A DNA stretch of 64,000 nt from an uncultured Bacteroidota bacterium (GCA_937924855.1 CALEYQ010000001.1:65177-129176); one strand, 5' to 3'. Positions 26,903 through 36,513 are shown, counted from the stretch's first letter. The notes: a model not told the origin generated them from the sequence alone. Numbers and translations: made by a program.

Positions 26903-28411
26903 ATGGAACACCTGCCTTCCATAGTTTTTTTTCTGCTTTCAGCACTGGCCCTGATTTTCCTGCCCTTTTTCCGCCTGCCTGAGATTCCCCGGAAATGGTT
27001 AATTTTTGCCTGGGTCGTGAAGCTGGCTGCTGCAGCGGCATTCATAGGGTATTACAATAAATCCGGCCTCAACCGGGAGGTGATGGATGCCTACCGTTTT
27101 TTTGATGATTCAAGGATATTTTTTGAAATAAAAGAAGAAAACCCGGAAGCCTTTTTCCAATTGCTTACCGGTATAGGTGGCGGAGCGGAGGCGGACCTAA
27201 TGGCCGGAAACCGGATGGCCAACTGGAACCTCGGCAAATCCTATAATTTTTACAACGATAACCGGGCGATGATTCGACTCAATGCCCTGCTTATGTTTTT
27301 TTCGGGCGGAGATTATTTTTTTCATGTTCTTTTTTTCTGTTTTCTTTCTTTTGCGGGTTCGGTTTTTCTCTTTAAGACCCTGCGGCATAAATTTGAAATT
27401 TCTCCGGTCTGGGTATTTGCCATTCTTTTTTTCTGGCCCGGACTTATTTTCTGGACTTCGGGAGTATTGAAAGAATCGCCCTTATGGCTGGGAGCCGGTA
27501 TGTTTTTTTACGGTCTTTTGTCCGAATCGGGCAGTTTGTTTAAGCGCATGCTTGTTTTGGCGGTGGGAACCGTGGTGCTGTTGATGTTCAAAATTTACTT
27601 CCTCCTGGGCGTATTGTTCTGGCTGCCCTTTTATCTTTTTGGAAAAAAGTTTATTACCCAAAAAAGAAAAATCTATTTCTCATTTGTTGCTCTGGCCGGA
27701 CTGGTAATTATTTTCTCGGTTTGGTTTGGTTCGGAACCTTTCCGGCAAATGCTCTCCGAAAAACAACGCGATTTCATTTTGCTGGGCCGGGGAGGGACTT
27801 ATCTGGTAAACCTTAATAATTCCGATACGCTTTATTTTCCCGTGGTAAACGGAGCAACCATTCCCCTAAAAATGCTCCCCGATTCCGGACAGGTGGCCAT
27901 GGCCTCGGCAGCATCGGGATTCCTCTGGCAAAACAAAGCCGAAGGGGAAAGGGTAGAGGCCGCCCCGGACCAAGGACCCTACCTGTTGCTTATGAACCTG
28001 AGTCCTGCCCGTAGCTTTACGGATATTCCCCGCCTCATGCCCGAAAAACCCGCCTCGCTGTTTCCGGCCCTGGCTCATGGACTTTTCAATGTTTTTTTCC
28101 GACCCCATCCCCTCGAATGGAAGGGTGTTTTTCAGATTATTTCCGGTCTCGAAACAATCCTGCTTCTGCTCATTCTTATCTTTCTGTTTCCCTGCCTTTC
28201 CCTGAGCCGGATTAAAGGATTGTCCCTTTTCTTTTTCTTCTTTTTTGTTGCCCTTACTTTGCTTGCCCTGCCGGGAATAATAACTCCGGTACTCGGAGCT
28301 CTGGTTCGTTATAAGGTGCCCTTGATACCCCTGTTTATTTTTTCCTTTTTTGCCCTTTTCGACCTCGCGAAAGCCCGATTGAAATACCCCCGGGCAGGCA
28401 GGTTTTTTTAA
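26903..28411 (+). CDS. Polytopic membrane protein of unknown function
   Basis: A 502-residue protein with about ten hydrophobic helices: residues 5-22, 30-50, a cluster at 125-260, and a C-terminal cluster at 405-490. A soluble, probably periplasmic loop of about 70 residues lies near 53-120, and another of roughly 120 residues near 280-400. The layout resembles polytopic glycosyltransferase-C or polysaccharide-polymerase-type proteins, but I see no diagnostic Asp-Glu motif, so no function is claimed. It has its own promoter and is followed after 46 bases by a permease gene with its own promoter. Confidence 0.7.
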   Translation: MEHLPSIVFFLLSALALIFLPFFRLPEIPRKWLIFAWVVKLAAAAAFIGYYNKSGLNREVMDAYRFFDDSRIFFEIKEENPEAFFQLLTGIGGGAEADLMAGNRMANWNLGKSYNFYNDNRAMIRLNALLMFFSGGDYFFHVLFFCFLSFAGSVFLFKTLRHKFEISPVWVFAILFFWPGLIFWTSGVLKESPLWLGAGMFFYGLLSESGSLFKRMLVLAVGTVVLLMFKIYFLLGVLFWLPFYLFGKKFITQKRKIYFSFVALAGLVIIFSVWFGSEPFRQMLSEKQRDFILLGRGGTYLVNLNNSDTLYFPVVNGATIPLKMLPDSGQVAMASAASGFLWQNKAEGERVEAAPDQGPYLLLMNLSPARSFTDIPRLMPEKPASLFPALAHGLFNVFFRPHPLEWKGVFQIISGLETILLLLILIFLFPCLSLSRIKGLSLFFFFFFVALTLLALPGIITPVLGALVRYKVPLIPLFIFSFFALFDLAKARLKYPRAGRFF

Positions 28412-28434
28412 TCCTTTTCCACAGGATAATTGGT

Positions 28435-28442
28435 TATTTTTG
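28435..28442 (+). promoter_or_regulatory. -7 box of the permease operon
   Basis: TATTTTTG, exact match, 15 bases before the ATG at 28458. The in-frame TTG at 28440 lies inside the box and cannot be the start if this promoter is used. Confidence 0.55.
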
Positions 28443-28457
28443 GCTTCGTTTCCAATT

Positions 28458-30383
28458 ATGGCATTTAAGGATTTATTCAGGAAAAAATCCGTTAACCAGA
28501 TCCTCGCTCAGGTGGCTGAGGGCGGTGGCGACGGTCATGGAGGAAAACTCCATCGGACCCTCAGGGTTAAAGACCTTGCCTCCTTCGGGATTGCCGCTAT
28601 TATCGGGGCCGGTATTTTCAGTACCATTGGAAAAGCCTCCGCCGACGGAGGTCCCGGCGTGGTATTTCTTTTTGCCTTTACTGCCCTGGCCTGTAGCTTC
28701 GCGGCCTTTGCCTATGCTGAATTCGCCAGCATGGTGCCTGTGTCAGGGTCAGCCTATACATACTCCTATGTGGCCTTCGGGGAGTTGATGGCCTGGATCA
28801 TTGGCTGGTCTCTCATTATGGAGTATGGCATTGGAAATATTACCGTGGCTATTTCATGGTCCGATTATTTTACCGGCCTGCTCGAAAGCGGTGGTATTCA
28901 CCTGCCCCAATGGATTCAAATGGATTTCCTTTCCGCTAAAAACGGATACGACGAAGCCCTGGCCCTCATGAGTTCCGGAAAAGAATTTTCAGCCCTTCCC
29001 GACGCACTTAAATTTGCCCATATTGCCTGGACCGAAGCTCCTGCCCTGGGTCCTTTGCGGCTTATTGCCGACCTCCCCGCCCTTCTCATCATTGTACTGA
29101 TTACGGCTTTGGTTTACCGGGGTATGAAAGAATCGAAAAATGCAACCAACGCGATGGTGGTTATCAAACTTGCCGTGATTCTGCTGGTGATTGCCGTTGG
29201 AGTTTTTTATGTGGATACCGATAATTGGTCGCCCTTTGCTCCCCATGGCATTTCAGGCATTCTAAAAGGAGTAAGCGCCGTGTTTTTTGCCTACATAGGC
29301 TTCGATGCTATTTCCACAACGGCCGAAGAATGTGAAAACCCGCAACGCGATCTTCCCCGCGGAATGATGTGGGCCATTATTATTTGTACCGTTCTCTACA
29401 TTGCCATCGCCCTTGTGCTGACCGGAATGATTAAATACGATCAACTCGCAGTAGGCGATCCCCTGGCTTTTGTTTTCGGAAAAGTAAATCTGAAATGGAT
29501 GTCGGGCATTATTGCCGTGAGTGCGGTGGTTGCCATGGCCAGCGTTTTGCTTGTTTTCCAGATGGGACAACCAAGGATTTGGATGAGCATGAGCCGCGAT
29601 GGTCTTTTGCCTCCGGCCTTTTCACGCATTCATCCCAAGTATAAAACGCCTTCCTTCGCAACTGTTGTAGTGGGTTTTGTGGTAGCTGTGCCTGCCTTGT
29701 TTATGAACCTTACCATGGTTACCGACCTTTGCAGCATAGGAACCCTGTTTGCCTTTGTGCTGGTTTGTGCCGGAGTATTAAAAATGGGCATGGATAAAAA
29801 TGCACCCAGAGGAAAATTCAAAACGCCCTATATCAATTCCCGTTTTATCATGCCCCTGCTTTTCGCCCTCGGGGTTTGGATATCACTTTTCTATTTCAAA
29901 GAGGATACGCTTTCTTTTCTCACCAATAAGCCAAAGCATTTCGATGCTTCCACTTTTGTTACTTCCCTGAGCCGGGAAGAAATTGCTCTGGTGAAAAATG
30001 AAATTGCCCTCGCTGACTCCGCCGGACTGGCCGGTGTGGATGGTGATGCCGCTGCTTACCTGGGCGAAATGAAAGAAAAGGATTATAAAGCCCTTCTCGA
30101 CAGACTACCCCTCGAAGAAGGAAAGAAAATTGAATCCGGCTGGGATAATTTCCGACATAAAATTCCCATGTGGATATTTCTTATCATTCTCGTAGGCTTA
30201 GTCATTTCCTCCGTGGTTCACAAACACAGTCTTATTCCTATGCTTGGCCTGGTTTCCTGTCTGTATATGATGGCGGAACTCGGACTTTCAAACTGGATTG
30301 GTTTTGGAATCTGGCTGGCGGTAGGATTGGTAATTTACTTTTTGTATGGAAATCGTAACAGTTTGTTAGGAAAGAAAAAATGA
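28458..30383 (+). CDS. APC-family amino acid permease, cationic-transporter type
   Basis: A 641-residue secondary transporter with 12 or more hydrophobic helices. The N-terminus shows LRVKDLASFGIAAIIGAGIFSTIG, the helix-1 GAG signature that binds the substrate backbone in APC carriers. The CAT-subfamily loop YIGFDAISTTAEECENPQRDLPRG is clear, so a basic or neutral amino acid is the likely cargo. An insertion of about 100 hydrophilic residues sits before the last helices (near residues 487-575). The start is the ATG at 28458. It heads an operon: its TGA overlaps the ATG of the following SDR gene. Confidence 0.9.
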   Translation: MAFKDLFRKKSVNQILAQVAEGGGDGHGGKLHRTLRVKDLASFGIAAIIGAGIFSTIGKASADGGPGVVFLFAFTALACSFAAFAYAEFASMVPVSGSAYTYSYVAFGELMAWIIGWSLIMEYGIGNITVAISWSDYFTGLLESGGIHLPQWIQMDFLSAKNGYDEALALMSSGKEFSALPDALKFAHIAWTEAPALGPLRLIADLPALLIIVLITALVYRGMKESKNATNAMVVIKLAVILLVIAVGVFYVDTDNWSPFAPHGISGILKGVSAVFFAYIGFDAISTTAEECENPQRDLPRGMMWAIIICTVLYIAIALVLTGMIKYDQLAVGDPLAFVFGKVNLKWMSGIIAVSAVVAMASVLLVFQMGQPRIWMSMSRDGLLPPAFSRIHPKYKTPSFATVVVGFVVAVPALFMNLTMVTDLCSIGTLFAFVLVCAGVLKMGMDKNAPRGKFKTPYINSRFIMPLLFALGVWISLFYFKEDTLSFLTNKPKHFDASTFVTSLSREEIALVKNEIALADSAGLAGVDGDAAAYLGEMKEKDYKALLDRLPLEEGKKIESGWDNFRHKIPMWIFLIILVGLVISSVVHKHSLIPMLGLVSCLYMMAELGLSNWIGFGIWLAVGLVIYFLYGNRNSLLGKKK

Positions 30384-31141
30384 GCAAGGGAATTGTTTTT
30401 ATTACCGGTGCCAGTGCCGGGTTTGGAAAAGAAACGGCCATCAAGTTTTCAGCTGCAGGTTATTCCGTTATTCTGTGTGCCCGTCGCAGCGAAAAACTGG
30501 AAATTCTTAAAATGGAATTAGAAGGAAAAGGCGGAAGTGCGCTGGTTCTTACCCTGGATGTAAGAAATAAAGAATCGGTTTTTTCGGCCATTGCATCGCT
30601 TCCCGAATCCTGGAAAAATATAGACATTTTGGTTAATAATGCAGGACTCGCTTCCGGATTGGCTCCCATTGACAAAGGCGATACCGATGACTGGGATAAA
30701 ATGATTGATACCAATGTAAAGGGATTGCTTTACCTCACCCGTGCCGTTTCACCCGGCATGATAGAAAGAGGAGGGGGTCATATTATTAATGTAGGATCCA
30801 TTGCCGGAAAAGAAGTGTATCCCAACGGGAATGTGTATTGCGGCACCAAACACGCCGTTGACGCCATTACGCGGGCAACCCGGATTGATCTGGTTCAATA
30901 TGGCATTAGGGTATCGGGCATTTGTCCGGGTTTGGCATAAACCGAATTTTCCATTGTCCGCTTTAAAGGTGATAAAGAAAAAGCAGGAATGGTTTACAAG
31001 GGGCTCAAACCCTTAAGCGCCGAAGATATTGCCGAAACCATTTTCTGGGTCGCTACCCGTCCCGCCCATGTAAATATTCTGGATGTGGTGTTAACCCCCT
31101 CTGCTCAGGCCAACTCAACACTTGTAATCCGGAAAAACTAA
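30380..31141 (+). pseudogene. SDR-family oxidoreductase interrupted by one in-frame TAA
   Basis: The reading frame from ATG 30380 encodes a classical short-chain dehydrogenase with TGASAGFGKET (NADP-binding loop), NNAG and the catalytic Y-x-x-x-K as YCGTK. After GICPGLA it meets TAA at 30938-30940, and then continues in the same frame without another stop to TAA at 31139-31141. The continuation reads TEFSIVRFKGDKEKAG, AEDIAETIFWVATRPAHVNI, the normal C-terminus of YdfG-type 3-hydroxy-acid/serine dehydrogenases. Relatives have ETEFS here, so TAA most likely replaces GAA by one base change. A product ending at residue 186 would lack the substrate lid. It may be a recent pseudogene, a sequencing error or readthrough. 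It overlaps the permease by ATGA. Confidence 0.85.
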
Positions 31142-31144
31142 GCC

Positions 31145-32791
31145 ATGAATAGATTATTTTTTCGTTGTTTCCTCCCCGGTTTATTTTCAGTTCTGGTTTT
31201 TGCATCCTGCGGAAAGAAGGAAGCCGTGGGTCTGATCGTGCATAATGGAATAATTTACACCCTCGATTCTGCCTTTTCCCAGGTGCAGGCCTTTGCCGTT
31301 AAGGATGGTAAAATTGTGGGAACCGGGAGCAGCGAGGAGATGCTGAGCCGATTTTCCGCTAAGGAAAAATTCGATTGCAAAGGAGCGGTAGTGTATCCCG
31401 GCTTCATCGATGCGCATTGTCATTTTCTGAAATATGCCATTGGCCTGGAAAGGCTTGACCTGGTAGGTTGTAAATCATTTAAGGAAGTGTTGGACCGCCT
31501 GGTTTCGTATGTGCCGGGCAGCACCGAGGAATGGATTCAGGGCAGGGGATGGGACCAGAACTTATGGGAGAACAAATCATTTCCGGTAAAAAATGCCCTC
31601 GACAGTTTATTTCCAGATCGTCCCGTGGTTCTTACCCGTATCGACGGCCATGTGGCCCTTGTGAATTCAAAAGCATTAGCCTTGGCGGGCATCAATGAAA
31701 AGACCCGTATTTCGGGCGGGGAAATTTTCCTGGAGAAAGGAAAGCCAACGGGCATTCTGGTAGATAATGCGGTGGATTTAGTTACCTCAAAAATTCCCCA
31801 ACCCGGTTATGAAACCTGGAAAAAAGTTTTGAGTCGTGCTCAGGAAAATTGTTTTGCAGCGGGATTAACCGGATTGGCAGAGGCGGGCCTGATGCGGGAT
31901 GAAATAGAACTCATTGAAAAACTTCAGAGCGAAAGTATTCTCAAGATCAGGATATATGCCATGATTGCCGATTCCGCCCCCAACTTTGAGTATTATTTAA
32001 ACCGGGGTCCTTATCAAACCGAGCGCCTGAATGTAAGGTCCTTTAAATTTTACGGCGATGGGGCGCTTGGTTCAAGAGGTGCCTGTCTGATAAAACCCTA
32101 TAACGACCGCCCCGGGCATTACGGATTTTTACTTCGTTCAAAAGCATATTACGATGAGATGGGTCACAAGCTCGCGGCTGCGGGTTTTCAGATGAACACC
32201 CATTGCATTGGCGATTCTGCGGTAAGGCTGATGACGGATTTATACGGACATATACTGGGAAAAAACAACGATGCCCGCTGGCGCATAGAGCATTGCCAGG
32301 TGGTGCATCCGGAGGATTTAAAAAACTTCCGTGAGTTTGGTATCATTCCTTCCATTCAGCCCACGCATGCCACTTCCGATATGGAATGGGTTCCGGCCCG
32401 TTTGGGAAATGAAAGGACTTTAACTTCGTATGCGTATAAAGAATTGCTGGGTGCTGCAGGCAGGGTAGCTTTGGGAACCGATTTTCCGGTGGAGCGGATT
32501 TATCCTCTGGAAACTTTTTATGCTGCGGTATTCCGGAAAACCACGGGTGGAAATCCTCCCGGAGGATTTCAGCCAGGGAATGCACTCAGCAGGGAGGAGG
32601 CATTGAAGGGAATTACCATTTGGGCGGCTTATGCAAATTTTGAGGAAAAGGTAAAAGGTTCATTGGAGCAGGGGAAATGGGCAGACTTTGTGGTTTTAGA
32701 CAAAGATTTAATGAGTGCCGGGGAGGAGGAAATTTTGAAGGCCCGGATATTGTACACTTACCTGAACGGAGAATTGGTTTACGGGCAATGA
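31145..32791 (+). CDS. Amidohydrolase lipoprotein, YtcJ-like
   Basis: A 548-residue metal-dependent hydrolase of the amidohydrolase superfamily. The N-terminus is a lipoprotein signal: hydrophobic run, then VFASCGKK with a lipid-modified Cys, so it is anchored in an envelope membrane. The composite beta-sandwich/TIM-barrel order follows: the metal-binding VYPGFIDAHCHF, the FYGDGALGSRGACL loop, MNTHCIGDSAVR, RIEHCQVVHPEDL and the final ALGTDFPVE with the catalytic Asp. These fit the YtcJ-like group acting on N-substituted amides; the exact substrate is not known. It starts 3 bases after the SDR frame ends and overlaps the next gene by ATGA, in one operon with a permease. Confidence 0.88.
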   Translation: MNRLFFRCFLPGLFSVLVFASCGKKEAVGLIVHNGIIYTLDSAFSQVQAFAVKDGKIVGTGSSEEMLSRFSAKEKFDCKGAVVYPGFIDAHCHFLKYAIGLERLDLVGCKSFKEVLDRLVSYVPGSTEEWIQGRGWDQNLWENKSFPVKNALDSLFPDRPVVLTRIDGHVALVNSKALALAGINEKTRISGGEIFLEKGKPTGILVDNAVDLVTSKIPQPGYETWKKVLSRAQENCFAAGLTGLAEAGLMRDEIELIEKLQSESILKIRIYAMIADSAPNFEYYLNRGPYQTERLNVRSFKFYGDGALGSRGACLIKPYNDRPGHYGFLLRSKAYYDEMGHKLAAAGFQMNTHCIGDSAVRLMTDLYGHILGKNNDARWRIEHCQVVHPEDLKNFREFGIIPSIQPTHATSDMEWVPARLGNERTLTSYAYKELLGAAGRVALGTDFPVERIYPLETFYAAVFRKTTGGNPPGGFQPGNALSREEALKGITIWAAYANFEEKVKGSLEQGKWADFVVLDKDLMSAGEEEILKARILYTYLNGELVYGQ

Positions 32792-33525
32792 GGAAATTAT
32801 TTGTTTTATTTTTTTTAGGATTGGGGTTGACGGGGTTAGATGCGCAAACCCTTGGAGGAGATGTTATAGTTCCGCCCAAGGATATTATTTTCAGAACCCG
32901 TTTGGGTTTAATGCCCACGCTGATTTTTTATAAGAATCAGAAAGAGTACACGGCCAATACCCGTCCGGGTCAGGGTTTGGGATTATCCTTGCGGGGGGAG
33001 ATAACTTTTAAGAAGAGGGACAGGTTAAAGTTGATGATGGGAGCCGATTATCTGGCACAGAAGATGAATTTCGACAGTTATTACAATCCATATTTTTACG
33101 ATTTAAATTTCAAGTATCACCACCGGCTTATCATTCATCAATTGGTAATACCGTTTTTGTTAAAGCGGAGTTTTGGTGATGAGGACAATCAGATAAACAT
33201 ATTTTACATTCAGGGGGGCTGGGCTTTTCGGGCCTTGATGGGGGCACATGTAAAGGTAACGGACAAGGAGCAGGATGCGGTGGAGTGGAGGGGTTTTTCG
33301 GATTTATCGCTGGAGCATAATTTTATTTTAGATGGCGGGGGAGGCAGTTTTATGGGTGGCTTTGGCATAGAGCACAAGACCAGTCAGGATTTCCGCAAGT
33401 CGGTATTTTTTGAAGTTCAGTTACGTCATCATCTGAGCCGTGTTTATTACACCGGCAACAATTTGTCCAACAAAATCAAGTTTAAAGACACCCACCTTAT
33501 GTTTACGATAGGGAAGGAGTTTTGA
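32788..33525 (+). CDS. Outer-membrane beta-barrel protein, small
   Basis: The ATG at 32788 overlaps the amidohydrolase stop (ATGA) and gives a 245-residue protein with a clean signal peptide (MRKLFVLFFLGLGLTGLDAQ). A longer frame open from 32677 would bury this signal and is rejected. The mature protein has alternating strands (LGLSLRGEITFKKRDRLKLMMGADYLAQ-like spacing, IEHKTSQDFRKSVFFEVQLRHHLS) and ends FTIGKEF, as expected for an outer-membrane barrel of about eight to ten strands. Last gene of the permease operon; no clear terminator follows. Ligand unknown. Confidence 0.75.
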   Translation: MRKLFVLFFLGLGLTGLDAQTLGGDVIVPPKDIIFRTRLGLMPTLIFYKNQKEYTANTRPGQGLGLSLRGEITFKKRDRLKLMMGADYLAQKMNFDSYYNPYFYDLNFKYHHRLIIHQLVIPFLLKRSFGDEDNQINIFYIQGGWAFRALMGAHVKVTDKEQDAVEWRGFSDLSLEHNFILDGGGGSFMGGFGIEHKTSQDFRKSVFFEVQLRHHLSRVYYTGNNLSNKIKFKDTHLMFTIGKEF

Positions 33526-33873
33526 TGTTGGGGGGCTGACGCTCGCTTCGCTTCGGTTAGGTTTCGCGTTTTTTTCTTTGTTTTATTGTGCTCAAACTCC
33601 CGAATGCATAATAATCCTGGGCGCTCAGCAAGTCTGCCATGAAGTTTCAATTACCCCGTTCGAGCCTACATCAATCGGCTTCCTTTGATCGGAAACTACG
33701 GCTAAAACATTGCCCAAATGATTACTCATTTCATAGGATCTGTGTCCACAACTGTCGGTAAAAAACTGGGTGGGAGCGGTGGCGGTACTCATGTCAAGCT
33801 TGTTGTTTAACATTCCAACTCTGGCGCTATTGCATGGTTATTAATGATATCCCTTGAAAAACAAAACATCCAC
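33526..33873. other. Intergenic stretch with an RHS gene remnant
   Basis: 348 bases without an intact gene. The first 80 bases contain an imperfect cgct-cgct-tcgct-tcgg repeat, and the middle holds the RHS fragment listed separately. No promoter box or terminator stands out. It marks a degraded accessory locus between two gene clusters. Confidence 0.6.
33625..33813 (-). pseudogene. Fragment of an RHS-repeat protein gene
   Basis: The 62-residue frame contains HRSYEMSNHLGNVLAVVSD, the very recognisable hallmark of Bacteroidota RHS-repeat core proteins just before the core end. Only about 60 residues survive. There is no repeat region upstream, no toxin domain downstream and no start consistent with a signal peptide. 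It is the leftover of a once longer gene, by deletion or partial transfer. Confidence 0.75.
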
Positions 33874-36513
33874 CTAATACTGAAACCCCAGCTTTGAACC
33901 CTTACCCTTTGTTTCGGGTATGATAAACTCATCTACATCATCGTAGGTAAGGGTTCCTAATACCTCCGGCGTGCGCTGAGCAGCCTCCAAAGTGGCCATC
34001 CTCAAATGCTGCTTCTTTACACCGGCACCTATCACCTGTCGCACAACCCGCGCATTACCAAAGTGCTTGTCGCGGTTCTCATACAAGGCCGAAAAATAAT
34101 TTTCCAAATGCTCCCTTGCCGCAGGATCTGGCTGTAACCTTTCCCTCGATAACATACTCAAAGCTATTCGCATCATGTCTTCCGGTACATAATCCTCGAA
34201 ATGAAAGGTTCGGTCAAAACGCGATTTTAAGCCGGGGTTCGATTCAATAAACTCCTGCATGTTCTGCGTATATCCTGCCACTATCACCCCAAACTGACCC
34301 CGGTTGTCCTCCATCCTTTTTAATATTACCTGGATGGCCTCCTGCCCGAAATCGTTCGACGATGACCGCGAGGGACTCAAACCATAAGCCTCGTCAATAA
34401 ATAAAATGCCACCCATGGCATCGTTAATGCGCTCCGAAGTTTTTATGGCAGTCTGACCTACATAACCCGCTACCAATCCCTCCCGGTCTACTTCCACCAA
34501 ATGACCCCGCTCCAGAATGCCCAACCCCCGGTAAATTTTTGCAATGATCCTCGCTACCGTTGTTTTTCCGGTACCGGGATTTCCGGTAAACACACTGTGC
34601 AATGAAAATTTATTCAATATGTCACGACCGGTCTCCTGATAAAAGCGTACCAGCTTCACCAACTCATTTATTTCTTCCTTAATTCCGGTTAAACCTACCA
34701 GTTCATTCAATTCGTCAAGGCTGTCCTTCAAAGCCCGCTCGTCAATCTTTAATTTTAGTTCTTTTTTGCCCTTGCCGGCAAATACCTGGTGGATGTCGTT
34801 GGGAAGGAGTAAACTCAATTCCTCCGGTGCCAGACTGTTTAAATCGGGATGGGCCATCAAACGAATGCCCATGTTCATCTTGGCCTCGGTAATAACCGCA
34901 TTGGCAAAACGGGCATTTCCGAATGTTTTGTCCCGCGAACGGTAGGCTTCGGTAAAATATTGTTTCAGTATCTCCCGGCATTCTTCATTTAAACTCAAAT
35001 GGTTTTTTACAGCCGCCGAATCGGCAATGGAAACCAACTCCTCCGGTAAATAGTCAGGGAAATGATAATAATACGATATCCGGCTCCGAATGCCCGGATT
35101 TGAAGCCGTGAAGTTTTCCATTTCCTTGGGATAACCTGCGTACATTATGGCAATGTCTCCCTTCCCGTCGCTCATTTCCTTTAATAATATCTCGATTACC
35201 TCTTTCCCGAAATCATTGCTGTCGTCTTTGCCGCGTGTAAGCGCATAGGCCTCATCCACAAATAATATTCCACCGCGGGCCTCCTCAATTACTTTTTTAA
35301 CACGGGGCGCCGTCTGACCAATATACTGTGCAACAAGGTCGGAGCGGTCAACTTCCTTTACATGTCCCTTTGATAACAAGCCCATAGACTTATAAATTTT
35401 GCCAAGCAACCTCACCACCGTTGTTTTTCCCGTGCCGGGATTTCCGGTAAACACGCTGTGCAGGGAAATTTTTGAATTGTCCTCGAATCCTTTTTCCTTC
35501 CTGATTTTTATAAAGTTCAGGTAATTGATGTTTTTCCTGATTTCGGTTTTTATTTCCTCCAGGCCGGTTAAGCTGTCGAGCTCCTTCAGGGCATCTTCCA
35601 GACTGGCGGGTTCACTGGCAGTATTGGCGGCCGGCTTTGAAGTTTTAGCGGCACCTGCTTCCAGGGCCTGATCCAGCGTGAAAATTATTTCAGGGTCGCC
35701 CTCGGTAAACTGATCTTCAGTCGTGGTAAACGGAACTATGGCAATCAGGGTGTCCATAAATACCAGTTCCACCGTGTACTTTTCGTCTTTCCAGATGCCG
35801 GGAGTGGCACGACCCCATCCTGCATGAAAGGTTACTATCTGGTCCTGCGATCCCTTTTTTACATAGTTAACACGACTGTCTTGCCCCTTGGGCTGTCGCG
35901 CATCATCGAAAAAGTTGAAAAACACTTCGCAGAAATAATCCTTTTCGGTTTTTACCCTGATGTTCAGTTCTACCCAAATGTATTTGGAGTCTTTCCGGGA
36001 AAACTCTTTTAAATATTTTTTGCTGGTGTTTTTGTTTTCGTTCTCATCGCCCTCATACATCCTTACCGAATCAATTTCAAAATAAGGGTTGCTGTCTTTG
36101 GTAACCCGGCCCACTTCTTCCACATAAAATTTCCTGCTGCCAACCAGCTCATTGTCTATATAGGCTTCCCATAAATAATCTCCCCTTTTCCAAAAGGTTC
36201 CCAAAGTAGCATTGCCCCAGCCATCGCGGAGGTACACAATATTTTCGTCGGTTTTTATGATTCTTTTGGTTTCCAGGGAGCAAAGCTCGGTTCTTTTTTC
36301 ACCGTCCAGGGAAAAGCACTTTAAAAGGGCATTTACTTCCCATTCTTCTTCATCGAATAATTTATTGAAGAAGCTGAATTCAACCCGGATGTAATCGGTT
36401 TCCTCGCGGTCGTATACGGTGCGGTACTTTTTGGTGCTTTCTGCCATCCACTCATCGGAACCGTAAACTTTCAGGTCGCGGAACTTGTAATTTTTAAAGG
36501 CTTTTTCTGACAC
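33874..36513 (-). CDS. Double AAA+ ATPase (CbbX/SpoVK type) with duplicated N-terminal domain
   Basis: An 879-residue cytoplasmic protein. The first ~290 residues hold two related beta-rich domains: YIRVEFSFFN...GWGNATLGTFWKRGDY and YIWVELNIRV...GWGRATPGIWKDEKY. A short linker then leads to two AAA+ modules of the CbbX/SpoVK kind, each starting L-x-x-L-x-G-L/E-x-x-I-K-x-E-I. Module 1 has Walker A GNPGTGKTT near residue 354 and Walker B GILFVDEAYAL near 416. Module 2 has Walker A near 644 and Walker B GILFIDEAYGL near 701. Sensor and arginine regions (SNPGIRSRI, SNPGLKSRFDR) are present in both. All ATPase residues look intact. The start is GTG 36513. Such ATPases remodel a bound protein; the target here is unknown. 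Confidence 0.88.
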   Translation of the reverse strand: MSEKAFKNYKFRDLKVYGSDEWMAESTKKYRTVYDREETDYIRVEFSFFNKLFDEEEWEVNALLKCFSLDGEKRTELCSLETKRIIKTDENIVYLRDGWGNATLGTFWKRGDYLWEAYIDNELVGSRKFYVEEVGRVTKDSNPYFEIDSVRMYEGDENENKNTSKKYLKEFSRKDSKYIWVELNIRVKTEKDYFCEVFFNFFDDARQPKGQDSRVNYVKKGSQDQIVTFHAGWGRATPGIWKDEKYTVELVFMDTLIAIVPFTTTEDQFTEGDPEIIFTLDQALEAGAAKTSKPAANTASEPASLEDALKELDSLTGLEEIKTEIRKNINYLNFIKIRKEKGFEDNSKISLHSVFTGNPGTGKTTVVRLLGKIYKSMGLLSKGHVKEVDRSDLVAQYIGQTAPRVKKVIEEARGGILFVDEAYALTRGKDDSNDFGKEVIEILLKEMSDGKGDIAIMYAGYPKEMENFTASNPGIRSRISYYYHFPDYLPEELVSIADSAAVKNHLSLNEECREILKQYFTEAYRSRDKTFGNARFANAVITEAKMNMGIRLMAHPDLNSLAPEELSLLLPNDIHQVFAGKGKKELKLKIDERALKDSLDELNELVGLTGIKEEINELVKLVRFYQETGRDILNKFSLHSVFTGNPGTGKTTVARIIAKIYRGLGILERGHLVEVDREGLVAGYVGQTAIKTSERINDAMGGILFIDEAYGLSPSRSSSNDFGQEAIQVILKRMEDNRGQFGVIVAGYTQNMQEFIESNPGLKSRFDRTFHFEDYVPEDMMRIALSMLSRERLQPDPAAREHLENYFSALYENRDKHFGNARVVRQVIGAGVKKQHLRMATLEAAQRTPEVLGTLTYDDVDEFIIPETKGKGSKLGFQY

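Noticed and set aside
32677..32787. An upstream extension of the small barrel gene to 32677
   Set aside because: It overlaps 111 bases of the amidohydrolase C-terminus and would bury the signal peptide that begins at ATG 32788.
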